This document shows positions 44,599 through 53,563 of a stretch of DNA of 64,000 bases, piece by piece (the first letter of the stretch is position 1; each line of letters opens with the position of its first letter). Location of the stretch: contig NZ_BAEO01000051.1 in NCBI RefSeq assembly GCF_000314995.1, positions 62,001 through 126,000 of the forward strand, read 5' to 3'. The notes beneath the pieces are model-generated. The model was given only the letters and a program-made list of their open reading frames with translations. It had not been told where the DNA came from and did not search any database. Source of the stretch: Paraglaciecola arctica BSs20135. GTDB lineage: Bacteria > Pseudomonadota > Gammaproteobacteria > Enterobacterales > Alteromonadaceae. The position numbers and the translations under genes are program-made.

Positions 44599-45138
44599 AT
44601 GATATCTGAATGGCAAAATCACAAGGAGCAACTTCGCAGCTACGTTAACAAGCGCATTGATGACACAAATGCGGTAGATGACATCCTTCAAGATGTGTAC
44701 ATCAAAGCCAGTGACAATTTGCATCAATTAAAAATAAAAGGCAGCCTTAAAAGTTGGCTCTATCGTATTGCTCACAATACTGTTATGGATTTTTATCGAC
44801 AGCGTCAGCCCTTTGAAGAATTGCCTAAAGATCTCATTTCTGAAGAGCAAGATACCGGTAAACAAGCACGTGAAGAATTGGCTCAATGCTTACGGCCGTA
44901 GATTGATAAACTGCCAGAAAAATATGGCAAACCATTGCGTTTGGCGGAGTTAGAAGGTGTTTCGCAACAAGTTATTGCTGATCAGCTTGGTTTATCACTC
45001 TCTGGAGCTAAAAGCAGAGTGCAAAGAGGCCGTGTAAAATTTCGAGAACAAATGATGGCCTGTTGTAATTTTGAAGTGGGTCAAGAAGGTATAACTGGCT
45101 ATTCCCCAAAAGATCTAACTCAGAAAACTAAATGTTAG
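44599..45138 (+). pseudogene. ECF sigma factor (SigZ-like) interrupted by an amber codon
   Basis: The frame from ATG 44599 (GAGAG upstream) to 45138 is continuous except for TAG at 44899-44901. Before it lie sigma region 2 (DDILQDVYIKASDNL, SWLYRIAHNTVMDFYRQR); after it are IDKLPEKYGKPLRLAELEG and region 4 (QQVIADQLGLSLSGAKSRVQ, RGRVKF), then a Cys-containing tail like SigZ. A single base change explains the stop. Without readthrough, region 4 (-35 recognition) is lost. Both halves keep good sequence, so the mutation is recent, is a sequence error, or the codon is read through. Confidence 0.82.
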
Positions 45139-45263
45139 TTGCTTGCTATCTAGAGGCATAAAGTTTTCGTTTTTAACCACAGACACAGTTACCTTAGATC
45201 GCTAGCAAACCGATGTGCACTTGCAGCCTATAGCGTGGCGCAGACTAGAATTTCGGAGTAACA

Positions 45264-46751
45264 ATGGATCATAAAACACGCCCTGTAATTTCACAGCATA
45301 TAATCGATGAAGCCACTGAATGGGCGATCATGCATGGCGTCGCCTTTCGCCAAGCAGATAATACGGCGAGACATTGCCCATTTAGTATTGCGCCGATGAC
45401 AATGGAGCGTGAGGTGTTCCAGCACTTGCGCCAAGTGACACCTCTGGTCACTAAGCTGATACACAATGTTTCTGAAGATCACGACTTCCTCCAGTCTGCA
45501 CTGGGTGATGTAGCAAAAGCGGATCCATTTTTTGGTCGCTTGTATTCTTTACACCAACAGGCACATGGCGATATCGAACATCGACTTACAGCGGCTCGAA
45601 AACCGTTATTGTTAATGCGAACCGACTTTATGGATGATCGTCAGCATGGCGCAAAAGTGATTGAGTTTAATGGTATTGCTGCTGGTATGGCCCCTTTTGG
45701 CCAACGCGCGACAGAGTTTCATGCCTTTATGAAAGAGCAGTGGCCAGCGGTTTATCGTGACTGGTTGGAAGATAACCTATCGACACCGGCAGAAAATCAA
45801 GGGCTTGAACAGCTGGCTTTTGGTATTACCCAAGCCGCTAAACAAATAGCGGCGGTGTTTACTGACAAAACTTTAGGTACGCCTGAAACTGTGCAATATA
45901 AGCCTACCTTTTTGATGGTTGTTCAAGAAAATGAAGATAATGTATACGACCAACATTTACTTGAAATAGCACTGCAAAAGCGAGGTTTACGAACGGTAAG
46001 GCGCACCTTTGAACAACTCAGTACTCAGCTTTCAACCGGCGATAATAAGCGCTTGATGTTAGAAGACATAGGTGCAATTGATGTTGTGTATTTGCGAGCA
46101 GGTTATCAATATGCTGATTATTATTCGCTACAAAGGCATGAATCGATATGTTGCCAAACGTTAAGCCAAACACGACTGTTTATTGAGCAACACCATGTAG
46201 CGGTTAACGCAACATTCAGCCAGCAACTAACAACCAGTAAAACCATGCAGATGCTACTGACTAAAATGCCTGCACAAGAATATGCGCGCTGGGGACTTAA
46301 TCTTGAAGAAGCCAAACAAGTAAAGAGTGTTTTAGCGGACATGAAGCCAGTAAACCCCGCGACTATTAATTGGTTTAACACACAAACTAATAAACAAGCC
46401 TGGGTATTAAAAAACCAAGGCGAAGGTGGCGGCCACTGCGTATTTGGTGATGATATCAGCGAGAAGTTGCAGCAACTCTTGCCACATGAGTATGACGCAT
46501 GGGCATTAATGCAACGTTTGTATCCTCATGAGCGGGAGGTGCCAACGATTGCCGTACGTGATGGAAAGCAAACACAGATTGATGATCTTGTTAGCGAGAT
46601 AGGTTTATTTAGCGTCTATTTTGATGGTGCTGCTGTTACTGAAATGGATGGTTATGCGGGTTACCTTATCCGCAGTAAACCTGCGAGTGAAAATGAAGGC
46701 GGTATTCATAGTGGCAAGGGGATTTTAGACTCCCTTGTACTGATTAATTAA
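45264..46751 (+). CDS. Eukaryotic-type glutathione synthetase
   Basis: 495 residues resembling eukaryotic GSS, not bacterial GshB. Recognisable blocks: PFSIAPMTMEREVFQHL, DHDFLQSAL, RTDFMDD...KVIEFNGIAAGM (substrate site), VVYLRAGYQYADYYSLQRHE, TSKTMQMLL, WVLKNQGEGGGHCVFGDDI (glycine-rich ATP loop) and the end block SEIGLFSVYF ... GYLIRSK. It would join gamma-glutamylcysteine and glycine with ATP, in the cytoplasm. The eukaryotic type is patchy in bacteria. No gshA is adjacent. Confidence 0.82.
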   Translation: MDHKTRPVISQHIIDEATEWAIMHGVAFRQADNTARHCPFSIAPMTMEREVFQHLRQVTPLVTKLIHNVSEDHDFLQSALGDVAKADPFFGRLYSLHQQAHGDIEHRLTAARKPLLLMRTDFMDDRQHGAKVIEFNGIAAGMAPFGQRATEFHAFMKEQWPAVYRDWLEDNLSTPAENQGLEQLAFGITQAAKQIAAVFTDKTLGTPETVQYKPTFLMVVQENEDNVYDQHLLEIALQKRGLRTVRRTFEQLSTQLSTGDNKRLMLEDIGAIDVVYLRAGYQYADYYSLQRHESICCQTLSQTRLFIEQHHVAVNATFSQQLTTSKTMQMLLTKMPAQEYARWGLNLEEAKQVKSVLADMKPVNPATINWFNTQTNKQAWVLKNQGEGGGHCVFGDDISEKLQQLLPHEYDAWALMQRLYPHEREVPTIAVRDGKQTQIDDLVSEIGLFSVYFDGAAVTEMDGYAGYLIRSKPASENEGGIHSGKGILDSLVLIN

Positions 46752-46805
46752 CAAAGTAAACAGGGCAGTCATTCTAATTCCACTAATTAGAATCTAAGAG
46801 AGTCG

Positions 46806-47057
46806 TTATTTACTAAACACTTTACCACCGATCATTTTAAATGCAGGAGTGCCTCTTATTAAGGTGTCTCTGGCAAAAATGGTATTACAATTTGGGCAAG
46901 TGCAGGGCGCTACAGTGAAATCTTTAGTGATGCGTTCTTTAAAACATTTTATCAGTGAGCCTTTGCCGCCTTTGCGGTATTTAAATAGCTGGGTTTTACA
47001 CTGACTGCAGTAGATGTCTACGGATGACTCTGGGACTTTTTTATTGGGCTTAGCCAT
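46806..47057 (-). CDS. Small zinc-ribbon protein
   Basis: 83 residues with two CxxC pairs, YCSQCKTQLFKYRKGGKG and CTCPNCNTIFARD, forming a single zinc ribbon. The basic centre suggests nucleic-acid binding. It is a familiar type of conserved hypothetical protein in marine gammaproteobacteria; function is unknown. Confidence 0.8.
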   Translation of the reverse strand: MAKPNKKVPESSVDIYCSQCKTQLFKYRKGGKGSLIKCFKERITKDFTVAPCTCPNCNTIFARDTLIRGTPAFKMIGGKVFSK

Positions 47058-47154
47058 TTATTTTCCTGCCCAGTCGATGATTATGGATCAATGAATATAA
47101 CCTTTGATTGACCTAATGATGTTTTATGAAATCTACCATGAATTAAAAAGTCAT

Positions 47155-47183
47155 TGTCACTTCTTTATTGGGATGGGTATACC
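47155..47183 (-). repeat. Degenerate MITE end
   Basis: GTCACTTCTTTATTGGGATG then GGTATACC matches the inverted terminal repeat of the 38056 element with several changes. Nothing else coding is seen in 47058-47376. Confidence 0.55.
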
Positions 47184-47376
47184 AGTCCCCCATTCATATT
47201 AACTAAAAAGTTGATATGAATGTCTTTGTAAATAGCCGACTTAAAGTACTTATGGTTTCGCTATTAATAGCGTTTATTGCGCCCTAGTAAACTTGTGAAT
47301 TACCTGTACAAACTTTGAGTAATGCAGGCCTCGATTTGGTATTATATTGGCACTATTTAACAGGGATTTTGACCTT

Positions 47377-48942
47377 ATGAAAGTGTATGTGCCGATTGCT
47401 ATTTTATTTTTATTTTCTTGCTCTGGAGGCAGTGATGATCCTGAACCAAAAGTCACTGTGGATACCACTGCACCCCTGTTAGTTTTAAATGGTGAAGACC
47501 TTGTTTCGATTCAGCAAGGTGAGATATTTAACGATGCAGGTGTTACGGCGAATGATGATGTTGATGGTGATATATCTTCTGCAGTATTAGTTGAGGGAGA
47601 AGCTGATACTGCTTCTTTAGGTAAGTACGTACTCACATACAAAGTATCTGATGCGGCGGGAAATGCGGCTGTAGCTTTGACTCGAACAGTGTTCGTGGTA
47701 AATGACAGCCTTTTTCTGCAAGTCGATATTGATACCCATGGTGTCTCTATTGTAGACGAACCTAAAATTCTCGCGAGCATGCAAATGATGTCTGCCAATG
47801 AGATGATTTACGATGGCAATATTGGCATAGAAATTCGCGGTTCATCTTCACAATCTTTTGATAAAAAATCCTATGGTTTTGAGACTTGGGATAGTGAGGG
47901 CAATGATATGAATTTTGCCCTTGCCAACTTCCCAGAAGAAGAAGATTGGATTTTTTATGGACCCTTCAGTGATAAGTCTTTAATGAGAAATGTATTGATT
48001 TATCAACTGTCAAACGAAATGGGAAGATATGCCACCCGAACTGAGTTTAGCGAAGTAACCATTAACGGTGAATACCAAGGATTGTATGTGTTAATGGAAA
48101 AAATGAAGCGAGACAAAAATAGGGTTGATGTGAGTAAGTTAAAAGATGACGATATTACTGGCGGATACATAATAAAAATTGATAAAACCACAGGGGGATC
48201 TGCCGGCACTGACTTTTCATTTTCTTCTTTATACGACGGTTTTGGTGAAAGTAACGGTAGCCAGAAAATTAAGTTTTTATATGAATATCCTGATGCTGAA
48301 GATTTGAGTGAGCAACAGAAAGCTTACATTCAAGGGTATTACCATGGTTTTGAGCAGGCTTTGAAGTCAAGTCAATTTGCCGATGCGACTAACGGCTATC
48401 AAAAATATATTGATGTACCTAGCTTTATCGATTTTTTCATTCTTAACGAATTGTCCCACAATGTGGATGCTTTTCGTATCAGTACCTTTATGCACAAAGA
48501 TAAAGGCGAAAAGTTAAAAATGGGGCCAATTTGGGACTTTAATCTTGCCTTTGGTAATGCCGACTATTGTCGTGGTGAAACTACCGATGATTGGGCTTAT
48601 AAATTTAATGAGTACTGCCCGAATGACCTCTCTCGTGTGCCGTTTTGGTGGGGAAGGTTGCTTGAAGATCCTGCCTTTGTTGCCGCTCTCCAGGCAAGAT
48701 GGACAGAACTTCGTGGCAATGTGTTAAGTCAAGCAAAGGTACAAAGCAAAATTGCTACACATAGCGCCAACTTAATCTATTCAAACTCGGTACAACGAAA
48801 TTTCGACACCTTTGATGTTTTAGGCAGTTACTTATGGCCTAATTTCTTTGTGGGTGACACTTACGAGGAAGAAGTAAACTATTTGGATGATTGGGTTTTA
48901 CAACGACTGCAATGGATGGATACGGCAATCGCTAATCTGTAG
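47377..48942 (+). CDS. CotH-type kinase-fold lipoprotein with DUF5011 domain
   Basis: 521 residues from the ATG at 47377; a longer start would place extra residues before the signal. Lipobox LFSC at residues ~12-15, so it is probably an outer-membrane or periplasmic lipoprotein. A DUF5011 (HYR/Ig-like) domain follows (TAPLLVLNGEDLVSIQQGEI ... DGDISS...VLTYKVSDAAGN). Then the CotH domain: GIEIRGSSSQSFDKKSYGFE, DWIFYGPFSDKSLMRNVL, GEYQGLYVLMEKMKRDKNRV and GPIWDFNLAFGN. Spore CotH is a protein kinase; the role in Gram-negatives is unknown. A bidirectional hairpin ends it. Confidence 0.88.
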   Translation: MKVYVPIAILFLFSCSGGSDDPEPKVTVDTTAPLLVLNGEDLVSIQQGEIFNDAGVTANDDVDGDISSAVLVEGEADTASLGKYVLTYKVSDAAGNAAVALTRTVFVVNDSLFLQVDIDTHGVSIVDEPKILASMQMMSANEMIYDGNIGIEIRGSSSQSFDKKSYGFETWDSEGNDMNFALANFPEEEDWIFYGPFSDKSLMRNVLIYQLSNEMGRYATRTEFSEVTINGEYQGLYVLMEKMKRDKNRVDVSKLKDDDITGGYIIKIDKTTGGSAGTDFSFSSLYDGFGESNGSQKIKFLYEYPDAEDLSEQQKAYIQGYYHGFEQALKSSQFADATNGYQKYIDVPSFIDFFILNELSHNVDAFRISTFMHKDKGEKLKMGPIWDFNLAFGNADYCRGETTDDWAYKFNEYCPNDLSRVPFWWGRLLEDPAFVAALQARWTELRGNVLSQAKVQSKIATHSANLIYSNSVQRNFDTFDVLGSYLWPNFFVGDTYEEEVNYLDDWVLQRLQWMDTAIANL

Positions 48943-48954
48943 AGCTATTTTTAA

Positions 48955-48977
48955 GAAGCCTCCGATTGGGAGGCTTC
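48955..48977. terminator. Bidirectional hairpin between convergent genes
   Basis: GAAGCCTCC and GGAGGCTTC form a 9-bp stem with a 5-base loop between the cotH-like gene and the GH92 operon end. U tracts are weak on both sides. Confidence 0.65.
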
Positions 48978-48994
48978 AGTATTCAGAGTCTTAT

Positions 48995-49012
48995 TTATGC
49001 GGATTGGTATTA
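48995..49012 (-). repeat. Solo MITE end supplying the GH92 stop codon
   Basis: On the minus strand TAATACCAATCCGCATAA begins exactly at the TAA stop of the last GH92 gene, as at 43878 with the peptidase gene. Only the first ~18 bases of the terminal repeat remain. Confidence 0.75.
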
Positions 49013-51262
49013 GTTCGCAAGTCTGAGTTCACCACCTTGGGTTAACAACTTATGACTAATAAAAGCTTTGTCTAATTTTTTACCATTGAAGTTTGACTGC
49101 TCACCTTCTATAGGCCTTATTATCAAAGGTTTGCCTGCATAATACTTGTCACTCAAGTGGATCTTAACTTCGTCAAACGCGGGAGCAACAACGGCATATT
49201 CCATAATGCCTGGGGCCGTTGGGTAAAACCCCATCATGCTGAATATTAGCCATGACGAAAGGGTGCCTGCATCATCATTGCCAGGTATGCCGCCGGCTGT
49301 GTTGTGATAGTGCTGTTTGATGAGTGCGCTAACTTTTTCTCTGGATTTTGCAGCCTGTTCAGGAACATAGTTGAACAAGTATGAATAAGCTATATCTGGC
49401 TCGTTGGCCATGTCGTAATTGTTAGTGGCAAAAGTAGCCTCTAGCTGCGCAATAAAGTTGTCTTCGCCTCCCAATAAGGCAATTAAACCTGGGATGTCGT
49501 GAGGAACATAAAAACGATAATTCCAAGCATTACCTTCAATGTAGCCTGGGGCGGGTTCAAAGTTTCGTCCCAGTTGTGGATCGTAAGGTGTATACCAACT
49601 GCCATCGCGCTTTTTAGGGCGTAACATACCGGTTTGTTGGTCGAATAATTTGCGATACCCCTGAGCCCTAGCTAAATACTTTTTGGCATCTTTAGTTTTA
49701 TCTAGTATTTGCGCCAAAACACCTAAATTGAAATCCGCTAAATAGTATTCAAGACTGCTTGAGACACTGCCATCATAGGGTCCTTCATCATCAACAGGTA
49801 CGTAGCCCAAGTGTAAATAATCTTGGTTTTCTGGGCGTAATGGGTTATTCAAAGCGGTATCAGCTGATTTTTGCATGGCAGTGTAAGCTGTGTTGATGTC
49901 GAAATCTTGAATGCCTCGCAAATACGTGTCAGCAAGGACTACAGTAGCCGGATCGCCGACCATCACCTGAGTCTCCATTCCCAATAATTCCCACTTAGGT
50001 AACCAACCACTTTCATTATACATAGCCACCATAGTCGCCATCATTTCCGATTGTATCTCAGGATAAATCAGGCTTAGTAGAGGATGAACATTACGATTGC
50101 TATCCCATAGTGAATACACAGAATAGCGATTTTTTTCTCCGCTGTTTTTGATGTTGCCAAACAGTGGGCCAGAGGCCTGACGGTTTGCTTGCATAAGCGG
50201 ATAATCACCATTTACATCTTGAATGATACTAGGGTGAATTAGGCTGTGGTACAGGGCGCTATAAAACAGGGTTTTGTTTTGGTCTGTGCCTTTGAGTTGA
50301 ATGCGTTTTAGTAATCTATTCCAAGCATGTTCGGCGGCCTTTTGAGTTTTTTCAAAATCAAAATTAGGTTGCTCTGCTTTAAGGTTTTCACGCGCATTGT
50401 CGATGCTAACATAAGAAATCCCCACTTTTACTTGCAAGGTTTCATCGGCTTGAGTATCAAAACTGAAGTAGGCACCAATTTCATCACCGGCTAATTCCTG
50501 ACGGTAATTAGGATAAGGTTTGATGACATCGTTATGACCAATCCATTCGCCTTCAACACCAGTATATTTTGGCATTTTTTTAAACCCACCGAAGCGTTTG
50601 GCGGCTTGACTAAATTGCGCCACAAAATAAACCGGACGCACATCCTCAGGGTTGTAACAAAAAGTGCCAATTGTGCGACTGCCTTCAATCTCGCGATCGG
50701 ACACTATACGTAACGCACCACCTGTCTCATTGCTTAGCCCTAGGCCAAGATTAAGGATAATGTTGGCCTGACCTGCAGGGAAAGTATAACGGCTTAGCCC
50801 GGTTCGTTGGGTGCTGGTGGCTTCTGCCTTGATGGCATATTTTTGTAATTCATTGCTGTAATAACCAGGTGTAGCCTGTTGGTTTTTATAAGTTGAACCA
50901 TATTTTTCAGAGTCTAATTCTAGCTCCCCAGTGGTAGGCATAAGCAAGACTACACCCAAATCCGGACATCCCACACCACTTAAATTCACATGGCTGAAAC
51001 CTGTTAAAAAAGCATTGTCATCTACATAAACCCGTGAATTCCATGCCGCATCTTTTTCGAACTTATTCAGCTCGGGACTATGGGCTACATTAAAGGGCGA
51101 AACTGATGTTAAGGCATGGGGATATTGCGCACCAGGGTGGGTTGCACCAAAGTTTGATGTGCCGATAAAGGGGTTAACATAGTCAGTAGGCTGCTTGGCC
51201 TGAACTGACAGGCCAGCCAAAAACATACAGAAAATAGGGATCCGTTTGGAAAATATTTGCAT
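49010..51262 (-). CDS. GH92 alpha-mannosidase, exported (third of three)
   Basis: 750 residues with a cleavable signal peptide ending SVQA. GH92 enzymes are exo-acting, Ca-dependent, inverting alpha-mannosidases. The N-terminal domain has DYVNPFIGTSNFGATHPGAQ. The catalytic (alpha/alpha)6 domain has SLWDSNRNVHPL, EGNAWNYRFYVPHD (general acid region) and GNDDAGTLSSWLIFSMMGFY (base region). It is more divergent than the other two (SLWDS where they have WDTFR), so it may have a different linkage preference. It is last in the operon, 15 bp after GH92-2. The stop lies in a MITE end. Confidence 0.93.
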   Translation of the reverse strand: MQIFSKRIPIFCMFLAGLSVQAKQPTDYVNPFIGTSNFGATHPGAQYPHALTSVSPFNVAHSPELNKFEKDAAWNSRVYVDDNAFLTGFSHVNLSGVGCPDLGVVLLMPTTGELELDSEKYGSTYKNQQATPGYYSNELQKYAIKAEATSTQRTGLSRYTFPAGQANIILNLGLGLSNETGGALRIVSDREIEGSRTIGTFCYNPEDVRPVYFVAQFSQAAKRFGGFKKMPKYTGVEGEWIGHNDVIKPYPNYRQELAGDEIGAYFSFDTQADETLQVKVGISYVSIDNARENLKAEQPNFDFEKTQKAAEHAWNRLLKRIQLKGTDQNKTLFYSALYHSLIHPSIIQDVNGDYPLMQANRQASGPLFGNIKNSGEKNRYSVYSLWDSNRNVHPLLSLIYPEIQSEMMATMVAMYNESGWLPKWELLGMETQVMVGDPATVVLADTYLRGIQDFDINTAYTAMQKSADTALNNPLRPENQDYLHLGYVPVDDEGPYDGSVSSSLEYYLADFNLGVLAQILDKTKDAKKYLARAQGYRKLFDQQTGMLRPKKRDGSWYTPYDPQLGRNFEPAPGYIEGNAWNYRFYVPHDIPGLIALLGGEDNFIAQLEATFATNNYDMANEPDIAYSYLFNYVPEQAAKSREKVSALIKQHYHNTAGGIPGNDDAGTLSSWLIFSMMGFYPTAPGIMEYAVVAPAFDEVKIHLSDKYYAGKPLIIRPIEGEQSNFNGKKLDKAFISHKLLTQGGELRLAN

Positions 51263-51277
51263 TACGCTGCTCTTATT

Positions 51278-53557
51278 CTAATGGGTGGGACTCATAATAA
51301 AGACTAATTCACCACCGGCCATAATTTCTTGATGGGTAATAAATATTCGCTCAAGTTCTTGGCCATTAAGTATGGCCTTTTTAACGTAGACATTTTTATC
51401 TGACTGATTTTCAGCCCTCACTTTGAAGGTGTTGCCATTATCTAAATTGAGTACCGCACTATTAATCTCGGGGCTACCTAAAACATACTCACCAGATACA
51501 GGGTTGACTGGGTAAAAACCAAGGGCACTGAACAGATACCAAGCAGACATTTGCCCTGCATCTTCGTTACCCGCAAGTCCATCAGGTTTAGTTGTATATA
51601 GGTCATCCATGATTTTTCTGACTAATGCCTGAGTCTTGTGCGGCTGCTCTACGAAGGAGTACAAATAGGGCACATGATGGCTTGGCTCATTACCATGCAC
51701 ATACTGACCTATATAACCCGATATCCACTCAGGTACTTCATCCATGCTTTGTTCTACTTCAAACATAGTATCTAACTTATCGGCAAAGGCAGTGTTACCT
51801 CCCATTAGTGCTACTAAACCTTCGATGTCGTGAGGCACAAAAAAACTATATTGCCAGGCATTGGCCTCGCAATAATCCTCAGGATGATAAGCATTTTCAT
51901 CAAAAGGTTGGCGAAATTGACCTTGCTGGTCTAAAGCGCGCATGAAGCCGGTTTGGGAGTCAAAATGTTTACGATAGTTTTGGGCGCGTTCATTAAACTC
52001 TTGGTACAAGGCGTCTTCGCCCAAATCTTTGGCTAACGCGGCAATGGCCCAATCATCAAAGGCATACTCAAGGGTAAGAGACACATTCCATTTACGTTCT
52101 TCAAAAGGTACAAAACCTAGTTCTTGGTAACTTGCTAGGCCAAATTTTTGTTGTGTTGCGCTTTGTATTGCTGCATCCAAAATGTCTTTTGGATCTTCTT
52201 TTAACAGGCCTTTTTTATAAGCATCCACTAATACAGGCACGCTGTGATAACCCATCATCATGTCTGTTTCATTTCCTTGAAAGTTCCAAACAGGTAGTCT
52301 ACCTGCGACCTTATAATGATCCATTATGGAGGTCATCATTTGACTGCTGCGATCAGGATCAACTATGGTTTTCCACGGATGTAAGGCTCTGAAAGTATCC
52401 CAAAGAGAGAAAAATTCGTAGCGTGGTTCGCCGTTTTTAGCAAAACCACTACTAGTATGAATATTACCGTCTGGCCCTTTATAACGGCCGTCAGAATCAG
52501 AAAATACCCGTGGAGCAAGGGAAGCGTGATACATAGCCGTATAGAATTGGCGCATATTGTCAGTATCTGCTTGGATTTCAACTTTGCTTAATTCGTTTTT
52601 CCAAGCCTGTTTGGCTTCCTTTCGAGTCTGCTCAAAGGTTTTGTCGCCGCCTTCTGCGAAAAAATTGTTTTTGGCGTTATCTATGCTGACTGAACTGATA
52701 GCCGTGCGCACTTCCACCACTTTTGATTGATTGAGGTCGAATTCAAACTCCGCCGCAATTTCAACACCTTGATGGGCTTTACCTACACTTGGTTGACCGT
52801 CTTTATTGATGACATAATCTTTGATCGGTGCTGAAAATTGGGTGTAAAAGTACACGCGCTGATCCGGCGCCCAACCAGTCGACTTACGATAGCCAGCTAT
52901 GGTGCGTTCATCGATAATCTGAATAGATGATCCTAAGGTTTTATCCCAATTTCTGCTGTATCCAAGATCTAACCTGACAACACCAGTTTGGGTGTCTGCT
53001 GAATAGTTATAACGCTGATAACCAGTACGTAACCCAGCCGTTAATTCAACCTGTATGGAGTAGTCGTCGAGCATCACCTGATAATATCCAGGTGATGCCG
53101 ATTCTTGTTGATGAGAAAAGTGGGAGGCTATGCTGCCTTGTTTGGGGCCACCTTCTAACGCTAGTCGTTTAAAAGGTTTGGTTATGGGCATGAAGGAAAT
53201 ATCGTACAAGTCGCCAGCACCTGTGCCGGAAAGGTGAGTATGACTGAAACCCGCGATGACATTGTCGGGATAAAAATAGCCTGAAATCCAGTCCCAACCT
53301 GTGCGTCCATTGTCTGGGCTAAGTTGCACCATTCCATGGGGAACAGTTGCTCCGGGAAAGGTTTTGCCTTTTCCGTCTGTACCAATAAAAAGGTCAACAA
53401 AATCTGTTGGGTCAAACTCTTTGTTCTCAGTTTGACTAGAGACAATAGAGGCTTGTTCGGTCTTAGTAGCAAGGTTACATGCCACTAAACCCATGGAAGC
53501 AACTATAAACAATAGGTAGGGCAGGGGAGCATTTATCAATGTACGACTTTTCTTCAT
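51278..53557 (-). CDS. GH92 alpha-mannosidase lipoprotein (second of three)
   Basis: 759 residues. Lipobox LVAC at residues ~24-27 indicates a lipoprotein. GH92 blocks: DFVDLFIGTDGKGKTFPGAT, SLWDTFRALHPW, EANAWQYSFFVPHD and GNEDAGQMSAWYLFSALGFY. The EANAW box has Ala where the paralogues have Gly; the acid Glu is kept. It lies 6 bp after the isomerase gene, so it belongs to the same transcript. It would remove terminal mannose from alpha-mannosides at the cell surface or in the periplasm. Confidence 0.94.
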   Translation of the reverse strand: MKKSRTLINAPLPYLLFIVASMGLVACNLATKTEQASIVSSQTENKEFDPTDFVDLFIGTDGKGKTFPGATVPHGMVQLSPDNGRTGWDWISGYFYPDNVIAGFSHTHLSGTGAGDLYDISFMPITKPFKRLALEGGPKQGSIASHFSHQQESASPGYYQVMLDDYSIQVELTAGLRTGYQRYNYSADTQTGVVRLDLGYSRNWDKTLGSSIQIIDERTIAGYRKSTGWAPDQRVYFYTQFSAPIKDYVINKDGQPSVGKAHQGVEIAAEFEFDLNQSKVVEVRTAISSVSIDNAKNNFFAEGGDKTFEQTRKEAKQAWKNELSKVEIQADTDNMRQFYTAMYHASLAPRVFSDSDGRYKGPDGNIHTSSGFAKNGEPRYEFFSLWDTFRALHPWKTIVDPDRSSQMMTSIMDHYKVAGRLPVWNFQGNETDMMMGYHSVPVLVDAYKKGLLKEDPKDILDAAIQSATQQKFGLASYQELGFVPFEERKWNVSLTLEYAFDDWAIAALAKDLGEDALYQEFNERAQNYRKHFDSQTGFMRALDQQGQFRQPFDENAYHPEDYCEANAWQYSFFVPHDIEGLVALMGGNTAFADKLDTMFEVEQSMDEVPEWISGYIGQYVHGNEPSHHVPYLYSFVEQPHKTQALVRKIMDDLYTTKPDGLAGNEDAGQMSAWYLFSALGFYPVNPVSGEYVLGSPEINSAVLNLDNGNTFKVRAENQSDKNVYVKKAILNGQELERIFITHQEIMAGGELVFIMSPTH

Positions 53558-53563
53558 TATTGT

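Noticed and set aside
45269-45482. Minus-strand frames inside the glutathione synthetase gene
   Set aside because: They are shadows of a well-supported coding frame.
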